Assembly: GCA_963813195.1 (NCBI GenBank)
Contig: CAWEYC010000012.1
Coordinates: forward strand, 62,001 to 126,000
Source of the DNA: Roseiarcus sp963813195
GTDB taxonomy: Bacteria; Pseudomonadota; Alphaproteobacteria; Rhizobiales; Beijerinckiaceae
Reading direction: 5' to 3'
DNA length: 64,000 bases
The notes below the pieces were generated by a model. That model was not told the DNA's origin. It saw only the letters and a list, made by a program, of their open reading frames with translations, and did no database searches. Position 1 is the stretch's first letter. The number at the start of each line of letters is the position of its first letter. Positions 16,446-26,271 of this stretch are shown here, in pieces. The position numbers were made by a program, and so were the translations under genes.

Positions 16446-18366
16446 TCAGGTCTGCGGCTGCGGCGCCAATCCGGCGTCGGGACCGAAGCTGCGCGGCTTA
16501 CCGGTCGCGGGCACGGCGGGGCGCGGCGGCGGCGGCTCCTTGTCGACGGAATCGCGCACCGGCCGGACGCCCTTGAGCAGGCCGACGATCTCATCGCCCG
16601 TCAGGGTCTCGAATTCCATCAGGCCGTTGGCCAAGGTTTCGAGATCGTCCCGGCGTTCGGTCAGGATGCGCGTCGCGTTGTCGTGCGCCTCATGGACCAG
16701 ACGACGCACTTCCTCGTCGATCGTCTTGGCGGTCTCCTCGGAAATGTTCTGCTGGCGGCCCATGGAATAGCCGAGGAACACTTCCTCCTGGTTCTCGCCA
16801 TACATGACCGTGCCGAGCTTCTCGGAGAAGCCGAGCCGCGTCACCATCGCGCGTGCGATCTTGGTCACCTGCTGAATGTCGCTGGCGGCGCCCGAGGTGA
16901 CCTTGTCCTTGCCGAACACCAGTTCCTCGGCGACACGGCCGCCCATCGACATCGCGAGCATCGAAATCAACTGTTCGTAGCTCTGCGAAATCTGATCGCG
17001 TTCCGGCAGCGACTGGACCATGCCGAGGGCGCGGCCGCGCGGAATGATGGTCGCCTTGTGGATCGGGGTGCTCGCCGGCATGCTGACGGAGACGAGGGCG
17101 TGGCCGGCCTCGTGATAGGCGGTGAGCCGCTTCTCGTCGTCGGTCATCAGCAGCGTGCGCCGCTCGGCCCCCATCATGATCTTGTCGCGCGCGTCCTCGA
17201 ACTCCTGCCGGGTGACGACGCGCTTGCCGCGCCGCGCCGCGAGCAGAGCCGAACTCGTTGACGAGGTTCATGAGATCGGCGCCGGAGAAGCCGGGCGTAC
17301 CGCGAGCAACCGTCTTCAAGTCGACGTCGGGGGCGAGGGGAACCTTGCGCACGTGCACGCGCAGGATCTTCTCACGACCGACGAAGTCGGGGTTCGAGAT
17401 GACGATCTGGCGGTCGAAACGGCCCGGGCGCAGGAGCGCGGGGTCGAGCACGTCCGGCCGGTTGGTGGCCGCGATGATGATGATGCCTTCGTTCTGCTCG
17501 AAGCCGTCCATCTCGACGAGCAATTGGTTGAGCGTCTGTTCGCGCTCGTCGTTGCCGCCGCCCAGCCCAGCGCCGCGATGGCGCCCGACCGCATCGATTT
17601 CGTCGATGAAGATGATGCACGGCGCGTTCTTCTTGGCCTGCTCGAACATGTCGCGGACGCGGCTGGCGCCGACGCCGACGAACATCTCGACGAAATCAGA
17701 ACCGGAGATGGTGAAGAAGGGGACGTTCGCTTCGCCCGCGACGGCGCGCGCCGTCAGCGTCTTGCCGGTGCCGGGAGGGCCGACGAGAAGCACGCCGCGC
17801 GGAATGCGGCCGCCGAGCTTCTGGAACTTCTGCGGATCGCGCAGGAACTCGACGATCTCCTGCAGATCTTCCTTGGCCTCGTCGATGCCCGCCACGTCCT
17901 CGAAGGTGACGCGGCCCTGCGCCTCGTTGAGGAGCTTCGCCTTCGATTTGCCGAAACCCATCGCCTTGCCGGCGCCGCCCTGCATCTGGCGGGACATGTA
18001 AATCCATACGCCGAGAAACAGCAGCAGCGGCAGGCCGTTGATCAGCAGCGTCAGCAACCAGGAATTGCCGTCCGACGGCGGCCTGGCGGTGATCGTCACG
18101 TCCTTTTTATAGAGCGTGTCGACGAGTTCAGGATCGTTCGGCGCATAGGTGACGAACGCGCGGCCATCCTTATAATGTCCAGAGATATCCGAGCCGGCGA
18201 TCGTCACGTCGCGAATATGGCCGGCGTCCACCTCGGTCAGCAATTGGCTGAACGTGATGTCGCTACTCGGCGCTTTCTGGGCGGGACTCTGGAACAGAGT
18301 GACCAGGGCGAGGACGAGCAGGAAGATGATCACCCAGAGGGCGAAATTACGAAAGTTCGGGTTCAT
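16446..18366 (-). CDS. ftsH: ATP-dependent zinc metalloprotease FtsH (one frameshift)
   Basis: The membrane AAA+ protease, about 639 residues once read through a frameshift. Two N-terminal helices (about 8-25 and 104-124) flank a periplasmic domain. The AAA domain has GPPGTGKT at 196-203, IIFIDEIDA, and the second region of homology ATNRPDVLDPALLRPGRFDRQ-type. After about codon 370, near 17256, one extra base (GAGTTCGG where GAGGCGG is expected) breaks the frame; the remainder, with the zinc site HEAGH and the C-terminal coiled coil, is intact in the next frame. FtsH is usually essential, so a sequence error is likely. The start is the ATG after GGGAAAGCG. Confidence 0.93.
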
Positions 18367-18510
18367 CGCTTTCCCATCGACAGCGCCACGCGGTCTGACC
18401 CGCCGCCGTCCATACCCCATTTAAGCTCGCCTACGGCAAATGCCAAGTGAACGGCATGAACCTGAAGATCCAGTGAAGACGCGCATTGCGCCGATTTCAC
18501 GACGCCTGCG

Positions 18511-20205
18511 CTAGGCGGTCTTTTCGACCTTTAGCCCCAGTGCGTCGATCATCGCTTGGCGCATTTGGAATTTCTGCACTTTTCCTGTCACGGTCATTGG
18601 GAATTCCTGAACGAATCGCACATACTTGGGCGCCTTGTAGTGGGCGATCGAAGCGCGGCAGAACGCGATGACCTCCGCTTCGGTCAGGGCCGCCCCGTCG
18701 CGCAACTTGATCCAGGCGCACAGTTCTTCGCCGTAGCGGTGGTCGGGGACGCCGAACACCTGGACGTCCGCAATGGCGGGATGGGCGTAGAGAAACTCCT
18801 CGATTTCGCGGGGATAGATATTCTCTCCGCCTCGAATCACCATGTCCTTCAGCCGTCCGACAATGTTGCAATAACCCTCGGCGTCGATTGTCGCGAGATC
18901 GCCGGTGTGCATGAAGCGCGCTTCGTCGATCGCCGCCGCGGTTCCCACGGGATCGCCCCAGTAGCTCCGCATGACGCTGTAGCCGCGCGTCAGCAACTCG
19001 CCGGTGACGCCAGGCGGCGCGATGCGACCGGCGCTGTCGATAATCTTGACCTCGATGTGCGGCTGAATGCGCCCGACGGTCGATACGCGTCGTTCCAGCG
19101 GATCGTCGTGAGCGCTCTGGAAACTGACCGGGCTCGTCTCCGTCATGCCGTAGGCGATCGTCACCTCGCTCATGTGCATCTGGTCGACGACGCGGCGCAT
19201 CACCTCGACGGGACATGGCGAGCCCGCCATGATGCCGGTGCGCAGGCTCTTGAGATCGAAGCGCGCGAATTCGGGATGGTCGAGCATCGCGATGAACATC
19301 GTCGGCACGCCATGCAGGCCGGTGCAGCGCTCGGCCTCGACCGCCTCGAGCGTGGCGAGCGGATCGAAGCCCTCGGAGGGGCTGACCATGCAGGCGCCGT
19401 GCGTGACGCAAGCCAAATTGCCCAGCACCATGCCGAAGCAATGATAATAGGGGACCGGAATGCAAAGCCTGTCCGCCTCGGTCAGCCGCATCGCCTCGCC
19501 GATGAAATATCCGTTGTTGAGGATGTTGTGGTGCGTCAGCGTCGCGCCCTTGGGCGCGCCCGTCGTGCCGGACGTGAATTGGATGTTGATGGGATCGTCG
19601 AATTGCAGCGTCTCGCCCAAGGCGGCGAGATCGGAAAGTTGCGCCGGGGCGGCCGGGCCGGCGATATCGCCGAAATTCAGCATGCCGGCGGCTTTTTCGC
19701 GGCCGAGCCGGATAACGGTCTTCAGATGCGGCAATCCCGCCGCCGACAAGGCGCCGGGCTTGGCGCTGTCGATTTCCGGCGCCAGCGCGCGCAGGGTTGC
19801 GAAATAATCGTTGCTTTTGAAGCCCGGGCTGAGGATGAGCGCCTTGCAGCCGACTTTATTGAGAGCGTATTCGGCCTCATGGCTGCGATAGGCCGGGTTG
19901 ATGTTGACGAGGACGAGACCGGCCTTCGCCGTGGCGAATTGGGTGACGACCCATTCGCTGTTGTTCGGCGACCAGATGCCGACGCGATCGCCGGGCGTCA
20001 GGCCGAGCGCGAGAAGCCCAGCCGCGAGATCGTTGGCGCGCCGATTGAGGTCTTGGTAGGTCCAGCGCACATCCTGATGACGCGCCACCAGGGCCGTGCG
20101 ATCGCCCCATTGCGCGGTGATGCGGTCGAGCAGGGCGCCAATGGTTTCGCCGATGAGCGGCGTGGTGCTCGCGCCGTGGACATAGCTTTGCGTCAAAGCG
20201 GCCAT
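18511..20205 (-). CDS. AMP-binding acyl-CoA synthetase
   Basis: A 564-residue adenylate-forming enzyme that activates a fatty or related acid to its CoA thioester. Motifs in order: P-loop FTSGTTGAPKGATLTHHN (about 212-229), VPYYHCFGMVLGNL, YGMTETSPVSF, the hinge GDLATIDAEGYCNIVGR, KDMVIRGGENIYPREIEE and the catalytic lysine in TVTGKVQKFQMR. It resembles the medium/long-chain fatty-acyl-CoA synthetases usually annotated as FadD-like in Rhizobiales. The start MAALTQSYVHG is set by homology; GGGAGG lies about a dozen bases upstream. Acid specificity is unknown. Confidence 0.92.
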   Translation of the reverse strand: MAALTQSYVHGASTTPLIGETIGALLDRITAQWGDRTALVARHQDVRWTYQDLNRRANDLAAGLLALGLTPGDRVGIWSPNNSEWVVTQFATAKAGLVLVNINPAYRSHEAEYALNKVGCKALILSPGFKSNDYFATLRALAPEIDSAKPGALSAAGLPHLKTVIRLGREKAAGMLNFGDIAGPAAPAQLSDLAALGETLQFDDPINIQFTSGTTGAPKGATLTHHNILNNGYFIGEAMRLTEADRLCIPVPYYHCFGMVLGNLACVTHGACMVSPSEGFDPLATLEAVEAERCTGLHGVPTMFIAMLDHPEFARFDLKSLRTGIMAGSPCPVEVMRRVVDQMHMSEVTIAYGMTETSPVSFQSAHDDPLERRVSTVGRIQPHIEVKIIDSAGRIAPPGVTGELLTRGYSVMRSYWGDPVGTAAAIDEARFMHTGDLATIDAEGYCNIVGRLKDMVIRGGENIYPREIEEFLYAHPAIADVQVFGVPDHRYGEELCAWIKLRDGAALTEAEVIAFCRASIAHYKAPKYVRFVQEFPMTVTGKVQKFQMRQAMIDALGLKVEKTA

Positions 20206-20487
20206 TGCGGGCGTCTCCCTCCCTTTTGAGACGGCGAGTTCACCATAGTTGCGTGGAAATCGCCAGACGGGCCGGCGCTTCATTGTCCTCGGGAAAACGC
20301 TGATCTTGTCAGCAACAACTGCCGAATTGGGCCGTCGGCGCCGCCGTACCGAAATATTTCTTCGCCGGCAGGGGAATAAACGGGCGGAGACGCGAGTCCA
20401 CTCTCCGACCGGCCCGTGACGTCCTTCAGCGGGGCGCCGGGGATCTCGCGGTCGCCGAGGTTTCTTTCGCGCAACGAGGCAAACGCC

Positions 20488-20823
20488 ATGAGCAGAATTC
20501 CCACCCGACGCGCGACGCGGCTCGCCGCAACGGCGTTCTTCATTCTCGCCGCTTCGTCTTTCGCCCTCGCCGACGACGCCAAGGTCGGCATCGACAATTT
20601 CACGTTCGCGCCGGCCGAACTGACCGTCAAGCCAGGTACGACGGTGGTCTTCGAGAACCACGACGACACCCCCCATGTCGTCGTGGCGGTCGACGGCAAA
20701 TATCGTTCCCAGGCGCTGGATACGAACGATCGTTTCAGCGTCAGGTTCGACAAGCCGGGCGAATACGCCTACTTTTGCGGCCTTCACCCGCATATGAGGG
20801 GCAAGATCATCGTCGCACCCTGA
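20488..20823 (+). CDS. periplasmic cupredoxin (pseudoazurin/amicyanin-like)
   Basis: A 111-residue blue-copper-type protein. A signal peptide ends around ALADD (residue 29). The mature chain shows the type-1 copper ligands: His in DTPHVVVAV and the Cys-His-Met set in YAYFCGLHPHMRGKI. The short loop between Cys and Met (CGLHPHM) is like that of amicyanin-related proteins. It probably carries electrons or copper in the periplasm. It is the first gene of a run with an ECF sigma factor, ten bases downstream, and an anti-sigma factor, suggesting that the three form one operon. Confidence 0.87.
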   Translation: MSRIPTRRATRLAATAFFILAASSFALADDAKVGIDNFTFAPAELTVKPGTTVVFENHDDTPHVVVAVDGKYRSQALDTNDRFSVRFDKPGEYAYFCGLHPHMRGKIIVAP

Positions 20824-20832
20824 GGGGAAATC

Positions 20833-21363
20833 GTGACGAGTGAAGTCGCCAGGAGGCGTTTCGCCGAGACGGTCGTGCCCCATCTCGACGACGCCTATGG
20901 GTTGGCCCGCTGGCTCACCGGCAGCGGCGCCGACGCCGAGGACGTCGTGCAGGACGCCTGCATGCGCGCGCTGGCTTCGCTCGAGGCGGCCTCGGTCGAG
21001 CGGCCGCGCGCCTGGCTGCTGGCGATCGTGCGCAACACGGCGTTCAGTTGGATCGCCAAGAACCGACCGAAAGCGATCATCCTCACCGACGATTCGCTGC
21101 TGCTCGAGACCGCCGCCGCGAAGCGGCCGGATACCCCGGCCGACCCGGAGGAAGCTCTGATCGCGGCGGCCGACGAGGCGGCGTTGGAAGCCGCGATTCA
21201 AGCGCTGCCGCATGTCTTCCGGGAGGTCGTGGTGTTACGCGGTATCAATGGGTTGAGCTATCGCGACATCGCCGCCGCGGTCGGAGCGCCGGTCGGCACG
21301 GTGATGTCGCGCCTCGGCCGGGGGCGGGGATTGCTGATGGAAAGTCTCGGAGGCCGCAAATGA
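20833..21363 (+). CDS. ECF family RNA polymerase sigma factor
   Basis: A 176-residue extracytoplasmic-function sigma factor. Region 2 is seen in YGLARWLTGSGADAEDVVQDACMRAL (residues about 21-46) and WLLAIVRNTAFSWI; region 4 in LPHVFREVVVLRGINGLSYRDIAAAVGAPVGTVMSRLGRGR, with the HTH. It starts at GTG behind GAGGGGAAATC. The stop overlaps the ATG of the anti-sigma gene (ATGA), so the two products are made together. Regulon and signal are not visible; the cupredoxin upstream hints at redox or metal stress. Confidence 0.9.
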   Translation: MTSEVARRRFAETVVPHLDDAYGLARWLTGSGADAEDVVQDACMRALASLEAASVERPRAWLLAIVRNTAFSWIAKNRPKAIILTDDSLLLETAAAKRPDTPADPEEALIAAADEAALEAAIQALPHVFREVVVLRGINGLSYRDIAAAVGAPVGTVMSRLGRGRGLLMESLGGRK

Positions 21364-22163
21364 CCGACGGCCGTGATGACCTGAAGCTCCTCGTCCAGGC
21401 GGCTGTCGACGGCGAACTCGATGCGGCGGGCATGCTCGCCGTCGAAGCTCGGATCGCCGCCTCCCCGGAACTGGCGTCCGAATACGCGCGGCTCGTCGCT
21501 CTGCGCGACGCCATCCGGAGCCGCGCGCCTCGTCCGAAGGCGCCTGACGCTTTGCGGGCTCGCGTCATGGCGATGGCCGAGGGCGCCGACCGGCGGCCGA
21601 CGACGACGCCCTATCGTCCGCAACGGGGCTTCGCGCAATACGCCAGCCTCGCCGCCTCGCTGGTCGCGGGCATCATTCTGGGCGCGGGCGCGTATGGGGT
21701 GCTGGCGCCTTCGCGCGGTCCCGCATCGGCGGAGAGCGCGCTCGTCGCCGGTTACGTGCGTGGCCGTCTCGCCGGACAGCCCGTCGATATCGCGACCTCG
21801 GACCGGCATACCGTCAAGCCCTGGTTCGCCGGCAAGATCGCCGGCGCGACGACTGTCGTCGATCTCAAGGCGGACGGATTCCCGCTGCTCGGCGGAAGGG
21901 TCGACGTCGTCGGCGCGACGCCTGTGGCGACGCTCGTCTATCAGCGGCGCGAGCACCAGATCGCGCTGAGCGAATTGCCCGCCGCCGGCGCTATCGGCGC
22001 GCCACGCACGACGACGCGCGACGGTTACAACGTGCTCGAATGGGCGGACGGGGGGCGCCGCTACATCGCCATCTCCGATCTTCCCGCCCAGGAACTCGAC
22101 GCCTTCGGCGCGACGTTTCGGCGCGCCGCCGCGGCCGAGCGCGAAGAGCCGCCGAAGCCGTAA
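21360..22163 (+). CDS. membrane anti-sigma factor
   Basis: A 267-residue protein that overlaps the sigma gene by four bases. The N-terminal part (DDLKLLVQAAVDGELDAAGMLAVEARIAASPELASEYARL) is a zinc-finger-less anti-sigma domain, followed by one membrane helix near residues 95-115 (YASLAASLVAGIILGAGAYGV) and a periplasmic domain of about 150 residues. The arrangement is that of RsgI/Rsd-like and PF-type anti-sigma factors of alphaproteobacteria. It should hold the upstream ECF factor at the membrane until a periplasmic signal arrives. Confidence 0.88.
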   Translation: MTDGRDDLKLLVQAAVDGELDAAGMLAVEARIAASPELASEYARLVALRDAIRSRAPRPKAPDALRARVMAMAEGADRRPTTTPYRPQRGFAQYASLAASLVAGIILGAGAYGVLAPSRGPASAESALVAGYVRGRLAGQPVDIATSDRHTVKPWFAGKIAGATTVVDLKADGFPLLGGRVDVVGATPVATLVYQRREHQIALSELPAAGAIGAPRTTTRDGYNVLEWADGGRRYIAISDLPAQELDAFGATFRRAAAAEREEPPKP

Positions 22164-22175
22164 GCGGCAATCGAA

Positions 22176-24755
22176 TTAGAGCTCCCTCAGGAAGGCCGCC
22201 GGTTTCTGCCCGAGAATGCGCCAGGCGCCGATCATTCCCAACGCGACCGTCAGTCCCAACCCCGCGCCGGCCGCGGCGAGCGCGGGCGCGGGCGCGAAGG
22301 CAAAATCGAAACCCATGATCTCGACGACGACAACGTAGGCCGCCAGCGTTCCGGCGGCGACGCCGAAGACCGCCGTCGCGGCGCCGAGCAGGGCATATTC
22401 GATCAGGAACGTCCCGATGAGGCGCCAACGCGTCGCGCCCAATATCTTCAGGATCACGGCGTCGACGATGCGGGCGCGCCGGTTGGCGGCGAGCGCGCCC
22501 GCCAGGACGAGCACCGAGGACGCCAGCGCGATCTCCGAGGCCGACCGGATGGCGAGCGCCAGTTTGGCCGTCAGCGACTCGATCGTTTCCAGCGCATCGC
22601 GTACGCGCACCGCCGCGACGGAGGGGAAGTCGTGCGCCACCGCCTTCATGACCGCGCTTTGCGACGTGGCGTCCGCGTTGCTCGGCAGCGCCGCGGTGAC
22701 GAGAGCTGTGTAGGGCGCGCCCTTGAACGTGTCGGGCGAGAAGACGAAGACGAAATTGATCGCGAAGCTGCGCCAGTCGACCTTGCGCAGGTTGTAGATT
22801 GTCGCCGAGACGTCGCGGCCGAGCACGTTGAGCGTGATCCTGTCGCCGATTTTCAGGCCGAGCCCCGCGGCGACGCTCGCCTCCATCGAGACGAGCGGCG
22901 GCCCCTGGTAGCCGGCGCTCCACCATTGGCCGGCGACGATCTTCGAGCCATCGGGCGGCGCGTCGGCGAACGTGATGCCGCGGTCCCCTTCGAGCACCCA
23001 AGCGACGCTCTCCTTGGCCTTGAAGTCCACAGCCGGAACGTCGCCGATTCTGACGATCCGGCCGCGCATCATCGGCGCCTCGACGATCTTGGCCTGGGGC
23101 GCCTCGGCGCCGAGGAAGCGGCGGAACGCATCGATGTCGGCGCTGCGCACGTCGAGGAAATAGAAGGTCGGCGTCTCCCCCGGCGTGACGCGCCGCAATT
23201 CGCCGCGCAGGTTGGAATCGACCAAAGTCAGCGCGACGAGAACCGCCAGCCCCAGGCCGAGCGACAACACGACCGACGGAGTCAGGGCGCCGGGCCGGTG
23301 AAGATTGGCGATCGCCATGCGCCAGGCGACCGAACGGGCGCGCGGCGCCCGCCGCGCCAGCGCCATCGCGCCTGCCGCGACGAGACGCAGCGTCGACAGC
23401 GCCAGCGCCGTCGCGACGGCGACGACGATCGCGACGTTGCGTTGCGGACTGGCCAAGATCGCAACGCCAGCGAGCGTTGCGCCGCCCAGCGCCGCCGCTG
23501 CGAGATAGCGAAGGCGCGGCCGCCCTGGATGGCTCTCGACGAGGGTGCGAAACAATTGAGAAACCGGAATATCGTGGGCGCGCCCCAAGGGCGCCACCGC
23601 AAAGGTCAGTGCCGTCAGCACGCCATACAGCGTCCCGAGCGCCAACTCGCCGGGATAGATCGCCGGCGCGAGCGGCAACGGCAGAACGGCGGCGAAGAGC
23701 CCCGCAACGAGGTAGAGCGTCGCAGCTCCAACCGCCAGCCCCGCGCCGACGCCGATCAGCGCCACGGCGAGAAATTCGACCAGTGCGAGCCCGACGACCG
23801 CGCCGCCGCTCGCGCCCAGAGCCTTGAGGATCGCCAGGGTCGCGCGCTTACGCTCGACGAAGCCTTGCGCTGCATTGGCGACCCCGACGCCGCCGACGAC
23901 GAGCGAAATCAAGCCGACGAGCGCGAGGAATTCGCCGAACCGGTCGAGATCGCGGGAAAAGCCGGGGGAGACGTTCGATCGCGTCCGCGCCTCCCAGCCC
24001 GCCTCGGGGAATGCCGCCTTCGCTTCATCGACGAACGCGTTGACGGCCGCCTCGCTGGGCGGCGCGCCGCCCGATTTCAACAGGACGCGCGTCGTCCAGC
24101 GGATCAACGCGCCGGGTTGGATGAGCCCTGTGGCGCGCAGCGCGTCCTGCGAAATGAGCGCGCGTGGGCCGAGGCCGATCCCGGTCGCGAGCCGATCCGG
24201 TTCCGAGATAAGCTCGGCGCGAACCTCGAAGCGCGCCGCGCCGAGTTCGAACGTGTCGCCGATCTTGAGGCCGAGCCGGTCGAGCAGGGCCTCCTCGACC
24301 GCCGCGCCATAGCGATCGTCGCTCTTCGCCAGCGCCGCCGCGGGCGCCATCGCCGGCTCGAGAACCGCGTCGCCGAGCCGCGGCCAGGAATTGCCGACCG
24401 CCTTGAGCTCGACAAGGGTCGCATCGCCCGCCGCATTGCGGGCCATCGCACGCAGGCTCGCAATCGTCGAGAGATCGCCGCGATGGCTCAGAAACGCCCG
24501 TTCCTCGGGCGATAGCTCGCGGTGGATCAGCGAAAACGACGCGTCGCCGCCCAGAATGGTCCGGCCGTCGCGCGCCAGCCCGTCGTTGAGCGCGCGCGCG
24601 AGCGAATTGACGGCGACGATCGCCGCCACGCCGAGGGCGATGCAGATGAGGAAAATGCGCAGGCCGGCGAGGCCGCCACGCAAGTCGCGAAACGCGAACC
24701 GCGCTAAAGCGAGCCGGGTCGATCGGCGGGGTGGCGCGGAAAGCGGCTCGCTCAT
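22176..24755 (-). CDS. ybbP: FtsX-like ABC transporter permease, YbbP type
   Basis: An 859-residue permease with ten predicted helices in the pattern 1 + 3 + 2 + 3/4 and two large periplasmic loops, typical of YbbP/LolC-related FtsX-family proteins. Diagnostic stretches are DLRGGLAGLRIFLICIALGVAAI at the N terminus, GVGVANAAQGFVERKRATLAILKALGAS, and RRARIVDAVILKILGATRWRL near the C terminus. The start codon overlaps the ybbA stop (ATGA). Together with YbbA it forms an MacB-type or mechanotransmission ABC exporter whose cargo is unsettled; E. coli ybbAP is next to tesA in the same way. Confidence 0.9.
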   Translation of the reverse strand: MSEPLSAPPRRSTRLALARFAFRDLRGGLAGLRIFLICIALGVAAIVAVNSLARALNDGLARDGRTILGGDASFSLIHRELSPEERAFLSHRGDLSTIASLRAMARNAAGDATLVELKAVGNSWPRLGDAVLEPAMAPAAALAKSDDRYGAAVEEALLDRLGLKIGDTFELGAARFEVRAELISEPDRLATGIGLGPRALISQDALRATGLIQPGALIRWTTRVLLKSGGAPPSEAAVNAFVDEAKAAFPEAGWEARTRSNVSPGFSRDLDRFGEFLALVGLISLVVGGVGVANAAQGFVERKRATLAILKALGASGGAVVGLALVEFLAVALIGVGAGLAVGAATLYLVAGLFAAVLPLPLAPAIYPGELALGTLYGVLTALTFAVAPLGRAHDIPVSQLFRTLVESHPGRPRLRYLAAAALGGATLAGVAILASPQRNVAIVVAVATALALSTLRLVAAGAMALARRAPRARSVAWRMAIANLHRPGALTPSVVLSLGLGLAVLVALTLVDSNLRGELRRVTPGETPTFYFLDVRSADIDAFRRFLGAEAPQAKIVEAPMMRGRIVRIGDVPAVDFKAKESVAWVLEGDRGITFADAPPDGSKIVAGQWWSAGYQGPPLVSMEASVAAGLGLKIGDRITLNVLGRDVSATIYNLRKVDWRSFAINFVFVFSPDTFKGAPYTALVTAALPSNADATSQSAVMKAVAHDFPSVAAVRVRDALETIESLTAKLALAIRSASEIALASSVLVLAGALAANRRARIVDAVILKILGATRWRLIGTFLIEYALLGAATAVFGVAAGTLAAYVVVVEIMGFDFAFAPAPALAAAGAGLGLTVALGMIGAWRILGQKPAAFLREL

Positions 24756-25441
24756 GCATCCACCGAGGCGAGCGCCTCGAGCACTCCCGAACGCATCCGC
24801 AGGGTCCGATCGCAGCGCGCCGCGAGGGCCGCATCATGGGTGACGAGCGCGAGGGTCGCTCCCCGACGCGAGGGCGCATCAAAGAGGAGATCGATGATCG
24901 CGCGTCCCGTCGCCTCGTCGAGATTGCCCGTGGGTTCGTCGGCGATCAGCAGCGAGGGTCGCGGGGCCAGCGCCCGCGCCAGCGCGACGCGCTGCTGCTC
25001 GCCGCCGGAGAGCTGGGCGGGATAATGGCTTTGTCGTTCCTTCAGGCCCACCAGCGCCAATTCGACGCGGGCCCGCTCGAAGGCGTCGGGCGCGCCCGCG
25101 AGCTCCAGCGGGGCGGCGACGTTTTCGAGGGCCGTCATGGTCGGGATCAGATGAAATGACTGGAAGACGATGCCGATCCGGGCGCCGCGAAACCGCGCCA
25201 GCGCGTCCTCGCCCATGGATTGGATGGCGACGCCCTCGATGAGGATGGAGCCGCTGTCCGGCCTCTCGAGGCCAGCCATGGTCATCAGCAGCGTCGATTT
25301 GCCCGATCCGGAGGCGCCGACGAGGCCGACGGCCTCGCCCCTGTCGATTGTCAGATTTATTTTACGCAATATATGGACCCTGGCCGCGCCGTCGCCGAGG
25401 CTGAGGTCGACGTCGCGCAATTCGATCGCAGGAACCGCCAT
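24752..25441 (-). CDS. ybbA: ABC transporter ATP-binding protein, YbbA type
   Basis: A 229-residue ATPase of the LolD/MacB/FtsE class. Walker A is VGASGSGKSTLL (about 42-50), the Q-loop FQSFHLIPTMTALEN, the ABC signature LSGGEQQRVALARAL, Walker B SLLIADEPTGNLDE and the switch His in VTHDAAL. It pairs with the downstream permease by a four-base overlap. The start MAVPAIELRDV is chosen over an ATG 26 codons upstream because that extension would overlap tesA and looks unlike the family. Confidence 0.92.
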   Translation of the reverse strand: MAVPAIELRDVDLSLGDGAARVHILRKINLTIDRGEAVGLVGASGSGKSTLLMTMAGLERPDSGSILIEGVAIQSMGEDALARFRGARIGIVFQSFHLIPTMTALENVAAPLELAGAPDAFERARVELALVGLKERQSHYPAQLSGGEQQRVALARALAPRPSLLIADEPTGNLDEATGRAIIDLLFDAPSRRGATLALVTHDAALAARCDRTLRMRSGVLEALASVDA

Positions 25442-25442
25442 C

Positions 25443-26120
25443 GTGAACAGAGTCCTTCGGCCAGGGAACGCCTCATATGGGCATTCCCGCCTGCGCGTCC
25501 AGGTTTTCGTCCTATCCATCCTAGTGGCGCTCGGCCTTGCCGCCGTCCCAGCCGAAGCGCGGACGCTGCGCGTCGTCGCGCTGGGCGACAGCCTGACCGC
25601 CGGCTATGGGCTGCCGCCCGGCGCCGCGTTTCCTGATGTCCTCGCGCGCGCCCTGAAGGCGCATGGCTGGAACGTCGACGTCGTCAACGCCGGCGTCTCC
25701 GGCGAAACCGCCACCGACGGTCTCGCGCGTTACGATTGGAGCGTGCGGGCGGGGACGGATGCCCTGATCGTCGAGCTTGGCGCCAACGACATGCTGCGGG
25801 GCCTGGATCCCGGCGCGGCGGAGGCGGCGCTGGCGCAAATCCTCGCCAAGGCGCGCGCGGCCCATGTCGCGACCTTGCTGACCGGCATGCGCGCGGCGCC
25901 CAATCTGGGCGCCGACTATCAGCGTCGCTTCGACGCAATCTATCCCGACCTCGCCAAACGCTTCGGCGTCGCGCTCTATCCCTTCTTTCTCGACGGGGTG
26001 GCGGGCGACCCCAAGCTCAATCAAAGCGACGGCTTGCATCCGACGCGCGAGGGCGTGGACAAGATCGTCGCCGCTATCCTTCCGGCGGTCGAGGGGGTGC
26101 TGGCCGAGGTCAAGCCGTAG
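25443..26120 (+). CDS. tesA: periplasmic GDSL arylesterase/lysophospholipase, TesA type
   Basis: A 225-residue exported SGNH hydrolase. The N terminus is a signal peptide (VFVLSILVALGLAAVPAEA). Block I is VVALGDSLTAGYGL with the nucleophilic Ser, block II the Gly in VVNAGVSGETATDG, block III IVELGANDMLRG with the oxyanion Asn, and block V DGLHPTREG with the catalytic Asp-His. TesA-like enzymes cleave acyl esters and thioesters in the periplasm. The likely GTG start is one base from the divergent ybbA start, an arrangement that echoes E. coli tesA/ybbA. Confidence 0.9.
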   Translation: MNRVLRPGNASYGHSRLRVQVFVLSILVALGLAAVPAEARTLRVVALGDSLTAGYGLPPGAAFPDVLARALKAHGWNVDVVNAGVSGETATDGLARYDWSVRAGTDALIVELGANDMLRGLDPGAAEAALAQILAKARAAHVATLLTGMRAAPNLGADYQRRFDAIYPDLAKRFGVALYPFFLDGVAGDPKLNQSDGLHPTREGVDKIVAAILPAVEGVLAEVKP

Positions 26121-26271
26121 CGCGCGCCACCAAAAATCTTGCGAGGGCCCCGATTTTCCATTTGCGGCGTCCGCCCGTCGCGCCCTTGCGCGCATGCGCG
26201 CCTTTGCTTTAGCAACGCCGATGGGGTGGCCGGGGAACGGCGCACCCGCGCTCAGGGAAGGTCTGCCGCCA

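Noticed and set aside
18556..20229. 557-codon plus-strand frame across the acyl-CoA synthetase gene
   Set aside because: Antisense shadow; the minus strand carries all AMP-binding motifs.
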